DNA of 21,495 bases, taken from positions 12,241 to 33,735 of the forward strand of contig DGBH01000051.1 of assembly GCA_002384205.1 (NCBI GenBank), read 5' to 3'. The notes beneath the pieces are model-generated. The model saw only the letters and a program-made list of their open reading frames with translations. It searched no databases and was not told the DNA's origin. The number at the start of each line of letters is the position of its first letter. Within the stretch, counting starts at the first letter, position 1. A program made the position numbers and the translations under genes. Of this stretch, positions 13,918 through 21,495 are shown piece by piece. Source of the stretch: Bacteroidetes bacterium UBA4009 (lineage in GTDB: Bacteria; Bacteroidota; Bacteroidia; NS11-12g; UBA9320).

Positions 13918-15601
13918 GCTTAAGCAACACTCAGTCTTTGTTGTGCTTAGTATCGCTTACCTTTTCTTGTTTCTACCATTTGTAGATTCTGTGCCCTTAT
14001 TTGATTGGGATGAGATAAATTTTGCAGAAGCGGCGCGCGAGATGATTGTGACGGGAGATTGGCTTAATGTACAAATTGGGTTTGAACCATTTTGGGAGAA
14101 ACCGCCTTTGTTTATTTGGTTGCAAGCAATTTGTATGACCATGTTTGGGGTAAATGAGTTTGCTGCGCGTTTCCCTAATGTGGTAATTGGACTTATCACT
14201 TTGGTTGTTTTATATTCTACATTACTTAAAAGATACGGTAAACAAGCTGCTATTTTTAGTGTTATTTTTTATTTAGGTTCATTTACATCCCACTTTTATT
14301 TTAAAAGCGGCATCATAGATCCACTTTTCAATCTCCTGATATTCGGCAGTATTATACACTTGGTAAAAAGTGTGGAAACCCAAAAGCTAAACTATTTTTT
14401 CTATGCAGGATTATGGTTGGGTCTTGCGGTACTCACCAAGGGGCCTACGGCGCTTTTGCTAGTAGGACTCACCGGACTTTTTTATCAACTTATTTATCGG
14501 GTAAATTTTTATTCATTCAAAGATATACTGGTACTTGTACTTGGATTTTTTCTCGTGACAGGATTGTATTTTGGTGTGCAAATTGCCCATAGGGGAACTT
14601 GGTTTCTACGTGAGTTTATAGTATATCAAGTGGACTTAGTTCGCTATCCTATTGCATCGCATGGACAGCCATTTTACTATCATTTGGTTGTCTTACTTAT
14701 AGGTTGCTTCCCTATGTTTATTCTCGCTTTACCTGGTTTACTGCGCAAGCAAAATATACCTGGCGATAGTACCTATTATCGTTGGTTGAAAGTGCTATTT
14801 TGGGTTGTCCTTATTGTTTTTTCAATGGTAACTACAAAGATTGTTCATTACAGTAGTTTATGCTATTTACCAATAGCGGCAGTAAGTGGTATTTGGCTCT
14901 CATGTTACCAAGTAATTTCACGTGTAGTGAAGTTTTTGCTAGCATTGGTTGGCTTTATTTGGGTGTTGCTACTGAGTATTTTAGGCTTGCTAGCCCTTAT
15001 TCCCGAACAGTTAATAGGTTGGATAAGTCCTTATATCAAAGATGATTTTGCGCTAGCACAAATTAGAAGCATAACCGATTGGAATTGGATACCATTGATT
15101 TTAGGAATCTTAATGGCGCTTACTATACTTAGAGTTGTTCTAAAACCGAGCAAGCTATCAATTTCACGATTACTCGTTATCCAGATGCTGTTAATCACAC
15201 TTTTACTATCATCTGTAGTGCCAGCCATTGAGTATAATATTCAAGGAAAATGGAAAGGTAAGCTAGCAACGTATCAAGGTATCGAAATGGCGCATTTTAC
15301 CTATGGTTTTAAAAGCTACGCTCACTTTTATTATACCTCACATCAGAATTTGAATGAGCTAAGAGATGTCAAGCAACAGCTTTTATCAGAAAAAAAACTA
15401 ACTAGTATTACGCAATTAGATCAGTTCAAAAAGAACAAGTTTGACAATGAGGTACGAGATTACGTGATTCATGATACCCATATACCCGTTTCAGTTTCGG
15501 CCAAAGTGCAAAAGTTTGAAGAAATGAGCACCTATTATCCGGAATTAACAATGGTTTTTGAGGGCAATGGTTACGGTGTTTGGGAGAGAAAGGCCCCATA
15601 A
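13910..15601 (+). CDS. ArnT-like / GT39-family membrane glycosyltransferase
   Basis: A 563-aa polytopic glycosyltransferase of the GT-C fold (ArnT/PMT group). It is expected to move a sugar from a polyprenyl phosphate donor to lipid A or another acceptor on the periplasmic side. The first periplasmic loop has the acidic pair in FDWDEINFAEAARE (residues 31-44), then WEKPPLFIWLQ at 62-72 and EFAARFPN at 83-90, as in ArnT-family enzymes. About ten or more hydrophobic segments follow, to about residue 450, and then a soluble C-terminal tail of about 110 residues. ATG 13910 sits in an A-rich context and overlaps the PAP2 stop (ATGGATAA). An in-frame ATG at 13895 would add MVKRK. The sugar and acceptor cannot be told from sequence, and no Ara4N synthesis genes are nearby. 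Confidence 0.85.
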   Translation: MDKLKQHSVFVVLSIAYLFLFLPFVDSVPLFDWDEINFAEAAREMIVTGDWLNVQIGFEPFWEKPPLFIWLQAICMTMFGVNEFAARFPNVVIGLITLVVLYSTLLKRYGKQAAIFSVIFYLGSFTSHFYFKSGIIDPLFNLLIFGSIIHLVKSVETQKLNYFFYAGLWLGLAVLTKGPTALLLVGLTGLFYQLIYRVNFYSFKDILVLVLGFFLVTGLYFGVQIAHRGTWFLREFIVYQVDLVRYPIASHGQPFYYHLVVLLIGCFPMFILALPGLLRKQNIPGDSTYYRWLKVLFWVVLIVFSMVTTKIVHYSSLCYLPIAAVSGIWLSCYQVISRVVKFLLALVGFIWVLLLSILGLLALIPEQLIGWISPYIKDDFALAQIRSITDWNWIPLILGILMALTILRVVLKPSKLSISRLLVIQMLLITLLLSSVVPAIEYNIQGKWKGKLATYQGIEMAHFTYGFKSYAHFYYTSHQNLNELRDVKQQLLSEKKLTSITQLDQFKKNKFDNEVRDYVIHDTHIPVSVSAKVQKFEEMSTYYPELTMVFEGNGYGVWERKAP

Positions 15602-15616
15602 TTAATTCTAGTTTAG

Positions 15617-16072
15617 TTAGAAATCCAGTGTTCCGTTAATCCAGCCTCCATCTAAGTTTGCGTTGTAGGATTTATAAAAGTCAATGGCAGGCTCATTCCA
15701 ATCCAACACTTGCCAAACCATTCCATTACACTCACTATCTTTACCAAATTGTATGCAATGCTGAAATAATAGTTGTCCGGCACCTAATCCTCTACTTTTT
15801 TCTGTCACTATCAGATCCTCCAAATAGAGACGTTTTCCTTTCCAGGTGCTATATCTAAAATAGGTGATTGCCATTCCTATCACGTGGTCATCAATCTCTG
15901 CAACAAAGGCATCAAATATGTTATTTTCTCCAAATCCATCTTTTTCCATTAATTCGGGAGTATTTATAACTTCATTCGGTGCTTTTTCAAAAATGGCTAA
16001 TTCTTTGATAAGATGAAGTAAATCAGGGATATCTGCTTTGGTGGCTACTCTTATATTTATTTTTTTATTCAC
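15617..16072 (-). CDS. GNAT acetyltransferase, diamine/polyamine N-acetyltransferase-like
   Basis: A 151-aa cytoplasmic single-domain GNAT that transfers acetyl from acetyl-CoA to an amine. The pattern is close to spermidine/spermine N1-acetyltransferase: YSTWKGKRLYLEDLIV at 74-89, the acetyl-CoA loop RGLGAG at 94-99, then VLDWNEPAIDFYKSYNA at 122-138 with Trp125-Asn126-Glu127-Pro128 and Tyr133. The length is slightly short of the 160-170 aa common in that group. It is convergent with the glycosyltransferase gene (15-bp gap, no hairpin seen) and divergent from the Na/Pi transporter gene. A possible minus-strand TAAGTTTG at 16146-16139 could be its -7 element, but it lies 67 nt from the start. 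Polyamine specificity is inferred; thialysine or other small amines are alternatives. Confidence 0.82.
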   Translation of the reverse strand: MNKKINIRVATKADIPDLLHLIKELAIFEKAPNEVINTPELMEKDGFGENNIFDAFVAEIDDHVIGMAITYFRYSTWKGKRLYLEDLIVTEKSRGLGAGQLLFQHCIQFGKDSECNGMVWQVLDWNEPAIDFYKSYNANLDGGWINGTLDF

Positions 16073-16153
16073 TACTTATTCAATTTTAATGTTGGGGTAA
16101 TATGCTTTTACTTTACTTGCACTACAAATTAAGGTAAGCAAACTTAGCAACGA

Positions 16154-17857
16154 ATGGAGTTTTCAGAAATATTTAAATTAATAGGGGCATTAGGACTGTT
16201 TATATATGGTATGATGGTCATGAGCGACGGCATTCAAAAAATGGCTGGTGCTCGTATGCAAAGTATACTTAGCTCGATTACTTCTAGTAGATTCAAAGGA
16301 ATATTTACGGGGTTTTTTACCACATCATTAATCCAAAGTAGCAGTGCTACGACGGTGATGATCGTAAGTTTTGTAAATGCAGGCTTACTAAATTTAAGAC
16401 AAGCTATTGGTGTAATAATGGGTGCAAATATTGGCACTACTATGACCGCTTGGTTACTTGTCATTTTTGGATTTTCAAAGTTTAGTTTAGGGGATTATGT
16501 ATTTCCTATTTTAGCAATTGGGGTTCCTTTGCTTTTTGTGAATAGAGGAAGTCTTAAAAATTTAGGAGAATTTTTAGTGGGGTTTTCTTTATTATTTTTG
16601 GGTTTAAGCGGTATGAAGGATGCCGTTGAAGGTTTAAATCTAGCCGATAATGAAGGATTTCGAAGCATGATCGCTTTTTTAGCTGCTCAAGGATTTTTTG
16701 GTATTATAGTTCTAGTTATGGTAGGTACCCTGGTAACTGTTGTGGTTCAAAGCAGCAGTGCCGCTATGGCATTAACCTTATCCCTGTGTGGAACCATGGG
16801 CTTGCCATTTGAAATGGCTGCAGCCATTGTTTTAGGTGAAAACATAGGGACAACAATCACTGCAAACCTTGCGGCACTTGTAGGAAATGTACACGCAAAA
16901 CGAGCTGCCCGGGCTCACTTTATATTTAATATTTTTGGAGTAGTTTGGATGTTATTGGTATTTCATTGGTTTACCAAAGGAATCGGTATGCTTATGGAAA
17001 ATACACGATGGGGAAGCCCATTTGCAGGAGCTAATGACGAATCTATACGGTATTCGTTATCTGCTTTTCATACCGTGTTTAATATTGTTAATACCCTAAT
17101 CCTTGTTTGGTTTGTAGAGCTAATAGAGAAAACGGTGATCAAGATTACCCCATCTAAAGGAGAGGAAGATGAGGTATTTAAATTAGAGTATATTGGTTCT
17201 GGGTTGGTCGGTACACCAGAGCTATCTGTATTAGAGGCTAAAAAAGAGCTGGTAAAATTTGGTCAAATTATATTGCGAATGCATCAGCGTACGCAAAAGC
17301 TGGTTAATACCACCGAAAGAAAAGAGCAAAAGAAACTATTGGATAAGATTAAACATTACGAAGAAATAACAGATAGAATTAATAATGAAATCAATAGTTT
17401 TCTGGCAAAGGTAAGTGCCAGGGAGGTCAGTGAGAAGACATCAGAACAAATTAGAGGCCTTATAGGCGCATGTAACGAGTTAGAAAGTATAGGAGATATT
17501 TACTATAATATGGCAACTCAGCTCGATAGAAAATCAGATGACAAAGTTTGGTTTGATCAAAAACAACGAGACAACCTAATGAGTTATTTTGATCAACTTA
17601 AGGATGGCCACCAAGAGATGATATTAAATCTTGAGAAAGGCCAGGTAAAGATAAACTTGACTAAGGCAATTAGCATAGAGCAAGGGATAGATGATACAAG
17701 AGATAAATTGCGTAAAAAACACCTTAAAAGCATTGAGAAACAAGAGTATAATTATAAGAGTGGATTGATTTATAATAACTTGTTTTCCAGTATAGAAAAA
17801 ATTGGTGATTACGTGTTAAGCGTTTCAGAATATGTAAGTGGTGAAAACCTAAATTAA
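16154..17857 (+). CDS. Na+/phosphate cotransporter family protein with C-terminal PhoU domain
   Basis: A 567-aa inner-membrane protein of the Na/Pi cotransporter (NptA/PNaS) family fused to a PhoU-like domain. The membrane part, to about residue 325, has the diagnostic inverted duplication: QSSSATT at 61-67 with GANIGTT at 90-96, and QSSSAAM at 199-205 with GENIGTT at 228-234. The remaining 240 residues are charged and helical, as in PhoU, with ACNELESIGDIYYN and SSIEKIGDYVLSVSEYV as the two repeat-like helices. It is predicted to bring in phosphate with sodium, the PhoU part sensing or gating. No pho regulatory genes are nearby. The upstream gap of 81 bp has no clear promoter. A role in phosphate homeostasis is family knowledge, not visible here. 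Confidence 0.92.
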   Translation: MEFSEIFKLIGALGLFIYGMMVMSDGIQKMAGARMQSILSSITSSRFKGIFTGFFTTSLIQSSSATTVMIVSFVNAGLLNLRQAIGVIMGANIGTTMTAWLLVIFGFSKFSLGDYVFPILAIGVPLLFVNRGSLKNLGEFLVGFSLLFLGLSGMKDAVEGLNLADNEGFRSMIAFLAAQGFFGIIVLVMVGTLVTVVVQSSSAAMALTLSLCGTMGLPFEMAAAIVLGENIGTTITANLAALVGNVHAKRAARAHFIFNIFGVVWMLLVFHWFTKGIGMLMENTRWGSPFAGANDESIRYSLSAFHTVFNIVNTLILVWFVELIEKTVIKITPSKGEEDEVFKLEYIGSGLVGTPELSVLEAKKELVKFGQIILRMHQRTQKLVNTTERKEQKKLLDKIKHYEEITDRINNEINSFLAKVSAREVSEKTSEQIRGLIGACNELESIGDIYYNMATQLDRKSDDKVWFDQKQRDNLMSYFDQLKDGHQEMILNLEKGQVKINLTKAISIEQGIDDTRDKLRKKHLKSIEKQEYNYKSGLIYNNLFSSIEKIGDYVLSVSEYVSGENLN

Positions 17858-17888
17858 ATTTCTCATTTCATTTTTTTTATAGAGGTAC

Positions 17889-17919
17889 TTGAATCTCTAC
17901 AAAATATGTTCTACTTTTG
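17889..17919 (+). promoter_or_regulatory. Putative Bacteroidota-type promoter of the T9SS cargo gene
   Basis: TTG (17889-17891), a 20-nt spacer and TACTTTTG (17912-17919) fit the phylum consensus on both elements. The ATG at 17941 lies 21 nt downstream. The -33 TTG sits in the loop of a small inverted repeat, TAGAG (17880-17884) and CTCTA (17895-17899). Confidence 0.5.
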
Positions 17920-17940
17920 AATAGTTAGAAAAGACTAGAA

Positions 17941-19563
17941 ATGAGAACTCTATTATCGCTTTTTTGGCTTACAATGGCATTTTTTTGCCTATTGAATGCC
18001 GTCCTATCCATACATGATAACCGTAGGGGTAGCCTTAAACAAACGTTTATTTTTACTTTAAATAAGCTGACACCATTTTTGGTGCGTAAAAAGTTAGTGC
18101 TAGTTGGATGGTTAGTACTGTCTTGCCAGTTAATCTTTGCGCAAGGTTTGATTGGGTTAGTCGACCGACAAAATACGGCGGGTACTACATCAGCCGAAGG
18201 CTTTGGAATAAGTGCAGTTGGACTCTCAAGAGGGGCGGGAATAGTACAAGAAACGACAAGTAGCGATTATAATTCTAGGGGTTTTATCGATACCTCATTG
18301 GCGAATGCTAAAACCAATAATGATTATGTACAATTTTCATTGGAAGTGAATACCGGAAGTGTTTTGGATTTAAACGAAATGAAAATCCGCTTAGATCGAA
18401 GTAACACGGGACCTCCAAATTGTCAGTTAGAGTATTCTCTAAATGCCTTTAGTTCTTCTTCAGATAGTATTTTTAGTACTTCTAGTTTAAGTGCCTGGGG
18501 CACTACATTTACGATAGATTTAACAAGTATTTCTGCGTTGACTGCAGGTGATGTGATTACGTTTAGGATTTATGCGTGGGGTGCCACTGCTTCTGCTGGC
18601 ACTTTAGACATTGAAGGATTTAGTCCTCCCTATACAGCACAAGGATGGACTCCTACAGTTACGGACCCTGGCATTGCGTTTAAAGGGTGCACTTTACCAG
18701 TTGATCCTACCTCCGTCAGTAACAGCTCACTTACTGGTAATTCCACTGTCATTACTTGGAATAATCCGAGTTGTTTATCGAATATGGTTGTAGTAGGAGC
18801 CGCCAGTGCGGTTACTACAGCACCGTCTGCAAGTGTCGATCCTTCTGCATGGTCTGCATCTGCTGATTGGAGTAGTCCGGTAAGTGTATACTCTCAAATG
18901 GGTAGTGGCTCTACTACCGAGTACGTTTTATACCGAGGCAGTGGAAGTAGCATAACTATTACAAATTTGCCTACATCAGGCACTTTTTTTTATAAGGTGT
19001 ATACAGAGTTCAGTTCATGGAGCTCAGGCGCCACTGGATCCACGTCTTTACCTGTAGAGTTAATTTCGTTTACAGCTACTCAACATAAAACAAGTATCGA
19101 GTTGCATTGGCGCACAGCATCCGAATTAAACAACAACTACTTTGAAGTCCAAAAATCTACGGAAGGTATTTTATTTAAGAGCATAGGTCAACTTCCAGGT
19201 AAAGGAACAACTACTGAAATATCTACCTATACATTTACAGATGATGTAATACGTCCTGTGGCGTATTACCGATTAAAACAAGTAGATTATGATGGTGCAT
19301 TCACTTATTCTAACATCATAAAAATGTTGCAATTACCCGCATTTTTTAACATCCAACACACTTCGTTACAATGTAACGTGAGTAGCCTCTCAGAGTATCC
19401 TACTGCCTATATTTTAACTACTATAAATGGCTCTGTATTGACACGAGGCTCTTTTCAAAATGACTTGGTTATATTCAAATATCTTTATCCTAATGGGCTT
19501 TATTTTTTGTTGCTAAGTAGCAATGGGCGCCAACAAACTATTAAGTGGTCGCAAGCTGAGTGA
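17941..19563 (+). CDS. Secreted T9SS cargo protein with fibronectin-like and sorting domains
   Basis: A 540-aa extracellular protein of unknown function. There are two N-terminal hydrophobic segments, at 4-24 and 51-68. The second, LVLVGWLVLSCQLIFAQ, looks like the true signal peptide. Residues about 69-245 form a Ser/Thr/Gly-rich beta domain. About 247-368 resembles a fibronectin type III-like domain with EYVLYRGSGSSITITNLPTSG. From 370, LPVELISFTATQ and the following 100 residues (HWRTASELNNNYFEVQKS, YYRLKQVDYDG) are the familiar Bacteroidota module before a sorting tail. The end, about 470-540, with NGLYFLLLSSNGRQQTIKW, resembles a type A T9SS C-terminal domain that directs export through the outer membrane. 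ATG 17941 suits the promoter at 17889-17919. A start at TTG 18079 or GTG 18082 would leave a normal signal peptide and is the alternative. Confidence 0.8.
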   Translation: MRTLLSLFWLTMAFFCLLNAVLSIHDNRRGSLKQTFIFTLNKLTPFLVRKKLVLVGWLVLSCQLIFAQGLIGLVDRQNTAGTTSAEGFGISAVGLSRGAGIVQETTSSDYNSRGFIDTSLANAKTNNDYVQFSLEVNTGSVLDLNEMKIRLDRSNTGPPNCQLEYSLNAFSSSSDSIFSTSSLSAWGTTFTIDLTSISALTAGDVITFRIYAWGATASAGTLDIEGFSPPYTAQGWTPTVTDPGIAFKGCTLPVDPTSVSNSSLTGNSTVITWNNPSCLSNMVVVGAASAVTTAPSASVDPSAWSASADWSSPVSVYSQMGSGSTTEYVLYRGSGSSITITNLPTSGTFFYKVYTEFSSWSSGATGSTSLPVELISFTATQHKTSIELHWRTASELNNNYFEVQKSTEGILFKSIGQLPGKGTTTEISTYTFTDDVIRPVAYYRLKQVDYDGAFTYSNIIKMLQLPAFFNIQHTSLQCNVSSLSEYPTAYILTTINGSVLTRGSFQNDLVIFKYLYPNGLYFLLLSSNGRQQTIKWSQAE

Positions 19564-19696
19564 CCTTAATAGTGCGTAAGTTAGCATGGTTTTGTCTTGA
19601 TGCAGAAGGATCCTCTCAACATATATTATTAAGAGGGGTTAGCTTGTTTTACATAAAACCCGAGTTAAATGGAAAAAAATATGTTGTTTTGTTCTA

Positions 19697-20725
19697 ATGA
19701 TCATTAGAAGCAAAGCACCATTAAGGCTTGGATTAGCAGGTGGAGGTACGGATGTTAGTCCTTATGCAGACTTGCACGGTGGCTCCATCTTGAATGCAAC
19801 CATCAATATGTTTGCCCATACGACTATCGTGCCCACTACGAATGGTAAAATATACTTAGAATCTCAAGATTTAGGAATAAGTGAAACGCTAGATTCTGCT
19901 CCATATTTAGAACCCAATGGTCCTTTAGCACTGGTTAAAGGAGTGTATAATAGGGTTTTAAAAACCTATGTAAAAGAGCCGCTTTCTTTTGAAATTTATA
20001 CACGTGTTGATGCACCTCCAGGTTCAGGATTAGGTACAAGTAGCACATTGGTGGTTAGCATTTTAGGAGCTTTTGCTGAGTGGCTTAACATACCTTTAGG
20101 AGAGTATGATATAGCACACTTGGCCTATGAAATAGAACGAATAGATCTCGGCTTAGCAGGTGGTCGTCAAGATCAGTACGCGGCTACGTTTGGAGGATTT
20201 AATTTTATGGAATTTTCTAAGGACGATAAGGTGATTGTAAATCCACTTCGTGTTAAGCAAAAGTATGCCGCCGAAATAGAGCATAACTTGGTCTTGTTTT
20301 ATATGGGAACCAGTAGAGAATCGGCAGGTATTATTGAGAAACAAACAGCCAATATTACGAATAGCAATCTAGATGCACTTGAGGCTACCCATCAGCTCAA
20401 AGCGCAAAGTGTGAAGATGAAAGAGGCTATTCTTATGGGAGAAATAGATCAACTTGGAAAAATAATGCACGATGGATGGCAGTTTAAGAAAATGATGGCT
20501 ATTGGGATTAGTAATTCGGAAATAGATGCCATTTATGAAACCGCCATGCAAAACGGTGCCACAGGAGGAAAAATAAGCGGAGCAGGTGGTGGAGGATATT
20601 TCTTTTTCTATTGCCCTCTGGTTTCAAGAACCCGCTTAATTGAGAGTCTAGTTCCGTTTGGGATAACCGTTCAACAATATCATTTCACCAAAGAAGGATT
20701 ATATACCTATACAGTAAACAGATGA
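19697..20725 (+). CDS. hddA: D-glycero-alpha-D-manno-heptose 7-phosphate kinase
   Basis: A 342-aa GHMP-superfamily sugar kinase that phosphorylates heptose 7-phosphate at C1, giving the 1,7-bisphosphate used to make GDP-heptose. Motifs are the opening RSKAPLRLGLAGGGTDVSPY at 4-23, the ATP loop PPGSGLGTSS at 107-116, GRQDQYAATFGG at 156-167, and the C-terminal KISGAGGGGYFFFY at 292-305. The GGGTDVSPY start is characteristic of the HddA/heptose and fucose kinase branch, not of galactokinase. It overlaps hddC by 4 bp (ATGA), and the next gene is gmhB-like, which fixes the pathway by context. About 133 bp separate it from the T9SS cargo gene; no clear promoter is seen there. Confidence in the function is high because of the cluster. 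Confidence 0.9.
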   Translation: MIIRSKAPLRLGLAGGGTDVSPYADLHGGSILNATINMFAHTTIVPTTNGKIYLESQDLGISETLDSAPYLEPNGPLALVKGVYNRVLKTYVKEPLSFEIYTRVDAPPGSGLGTSSTLVVSILGAFAEWLNIPLGEYDIAHLAYEIERIDLGLAGGRQDQYAATFGGFNFMEFSKDDKVIVNPLRVKQKYAAEIEHNLVLFYMGTSRESAGIIEKQTANITNSNLDALEATHQLKAQSVKMKEAILMGEIDQLGKIMHDGWQFKKMMAIGISNSEIDAIYETAMQNGATGGKISGAGGGGYFFFYCPLVSRTRLIESLVPFGITVQQYHFTKEGLYTYTVNR

Positions 20726-21414
20726 GTATAGATATAATCATACTAGCAGGCGGATTAGGAACAAGACTAGCATCTGTAGTAAGTGATGTTCCCAAACCAA
20801 TGGCGCCTGTTGCAGGTAAACCCTTTTTAGATCATCTATTATGCAAATTACCATTGCAGAATGTGAATCAAATAATACTTGCTGTAGGATACAAATACGA
20901 GAAAATAAAAGAATATTATGGCCATCAATATCAGAATGTTCCTATTATTTATTCTATAGAAAAAGAACCTTTGGGTACAGGAGGAGGTATAGCCCTAGCG
21001 CTTGATAAAATGACGGCTGAGCATGGTGTAATTTTAAATGGGGATACTTATTTCGATGTAAATTATGAAGAACTTTTGGAGGTACATCGTAATTCAAATT
21101 GTCCTATTACCTTGGCTCTTAAACAGATAGAGTTCCCAGATAGATACGGAACGGTATTGCTGGACAACTCTAAAATAGTTCGTTTTCAAGAAAAAGTTTT
21201 GGGTATAAAAACGGGACTTATAAATGGGGGTGTATATGCTATTAGTGCAACTATTAAGGAGCTTTTACCCGCAGCAACAAAGTTCTCCTTTGAAAAAGAA
21301 GTTTTAGAAATAAATGTAGAAAAAGGATTTCTAGCTGGATACATCTCTAAAGGATTATTTATAGACATTGGCATACCCACAGATTATGAGCGAGCACAAA
21401 CCCTTTTTGTCTGA
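20722..21414 (+). CDS. hddC: D-glycero-alpha-D-manno-heptose 1-phosphate guanylyltransferase
   Basis: A 230-aa cytoplasmic nucleotidyltransferase expected to couple heptose 1-phosphate with GTP, giving GDP-D-glycero-alpha-D-manno-heptose and pyrophosphate. Sequence features are the pyrophosphorylase signature LAGGLGTRL at 8-16, Lys25-Pro-Met in KPMAPV, GTGGG at 85-89, the metal-binding NGDTYFD at 106-112, and the FIDIGIP-YERA end typical of the single-domain sugar nucleotidyltransferases. The length matches known HddC enzymes. It overlaps hddA by 4 bp and the following gmhB-like gene by 29 bp, a compact arrangement indicating coupled expression. By sequence alone a mannose-1-phosphate or glucose-1-phosphate nucleotidyltransferase would be possible; the neighbours favour heptose. 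Confidence 0.88.
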   Translation: MSIDIIILAGGLGTRLASVVSDVPKPMAPVAGKPFLDHLLCKLPLQNVNQIILAVGYKYEKIKEYYGHQYQNVPIIYSIEKEPLGTGGGIALALDKMTAEHGVILNGDTYFDVNYEELLEVHRNSNCPITLALKQIEFPDRYGTVLLDNSKIVRFQEKVLGIKTGLINGGVYAISATIKELLPAATKFSFEKEVLEINVEKGFLAGYISKGLFIDIGIPTDYERAQTLFV

Positions 21415-21495
21415 AAATTTAGCAGATTTTACCATTTTTTTGGATAGAGATGGTGTGATAAATCTTCCTATAGTGGATGATTATGCCAAACAGCC
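21386..21495 (+). CDS. gmhB: HAD phosphatase, probable heptose 1,7-bisphosphatase (partial)
   Basis: The right edge of the window cuts this gene after 36 complete codons. From ATG 21386 the protein opens with a HAD-superfamily motif I, FLDRDGVIN, with nucleophile Asp20 and Asp22, followed by VDDY. FLDRDGVIN is the usual start of GmhB and histidinol-phosphatase type HADs. In context it would remove the C7 phosphate between the HddA and HddC steps. It overlaps hddC by 29 bp; a TTG at 21407 in the same frame would shorten the overlap to 8 bp. GmhB is preferred to histidinol phosphatase because of its neighbours, but only the N-terminus can be read. Confidence 0.75.
   Translation, partial: MSEHKPFLSENLADFTIFLDRDGVINLPIVDDYAKQ

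Noticed and set aside
13957..14199. 80-aa ORF antisense to the glycosyltransferase gene
   Set aside because: It is inside a well-supported membrane-protein frame on the other strand and has no domain or promoter.
16139..16146. Minus-strand TAAGTTTG as the promoter of the GNAT gene
   Set aside because: It lies 67 nt from the start, inside the upstream region of the divergent transporter, with no -33 partner; such octamers are expected by chance.
19564..19696. Terminator and promoter between the T9SS cargo gene and hddA
   Set aside because: Only a 5-bp stem (CCTCT/AGAGG) with a 15-nt loop and no consensus promoter is visible; the evidence is too weak to list.
1..21495. CRISPR array, tRNA, rRNA, insertion sequence or prophage
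   Set aside because: I saw no regularly spaced direct repeats, no transposase or integrase motifs, no phage genes and no tRNA- or rRNA-like sequence.

Overview
This window looks like a chromosomal segment of a member of the Bacteroidota, probably a marine-type Flavobacteriia or related class. Several things point there. SecA is 1105 aa, with the long N-terminal insertions and C-terminal SEC-C zinc motif usual in that phylum. One secreted protein ends in a type IX secretion (T9SS) sorting-domain-like tail. Promoter-like sequences fit the phylum's TTTG / TAnnTTTG consensus instead of -35/-10 boxes. Starts lack strong Shine-Dalgarno sequences, and the DNA is AT-rich. The assignment rests on protein and promoter character only; no rRNA is present.

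Layout. 1-2085 (+): fabG, tatC and rpiB, tightly packed. 2104-4640 (-): an operon of a pentein-family amidinotransferase/deiminase, a CtlX-type pentein hydrolase and ComB (2-phosphosulfolactate phosphatase). 4641-5591: a gene-poor stretch with a good promoter and a frameshifted remnant of a small cysteine-rich secreted protein. 5592-9291 (-): secA followed by an overlapping SPOR-domain protein. 9292-9481: a divergent control region with a perfect 8-bp inverted repeat. 9482-12847 (+): purD, a 50-aa membrane protein, a secreted protein with a cysteine-less thioredoxin-like C-terminus, and a small two-helix membrane protein. 12844-13227 (-): a START-like protein whose stop overlaps that of its convergent neighbour inside a perfect hairpin. 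13306-15601 (+): a PAP2 phosphatase overlapping an ArnT-type glycosyltransferase. 15617-16072 (-): a diamine-acetyltransferase-like GNAT. 16154-19563 (+): an Na/Pi cotransporter-PhoU protein and a T9SS cargo protein. 19697 to the right edge (+): hddA, hddC and the start of a gmhB-like HAD phosphatase, which together are most of a GDP-heptose pathway.

How the genes relate. Most are housekeeping or envelope functions: fatty-acid synthesis, Tat and Sec export, peptidoglycan-associated SPOR protein, lipid phosphatase plus lipid-linked sugar transfer, and nucleotide-activated heptose. I see no phage, IS element, CRISPR array, tRNA or rRNA. The least ordinary items are the decayed secreted-protein gene at 4959-5494, the mirrored promoter region between secA and purD, the two-pentein-plus-ComB operon, and the hairpin spanning both stop codons at 12843-12859. 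I do not see convincing evidence of a wholly new multi-gene system.
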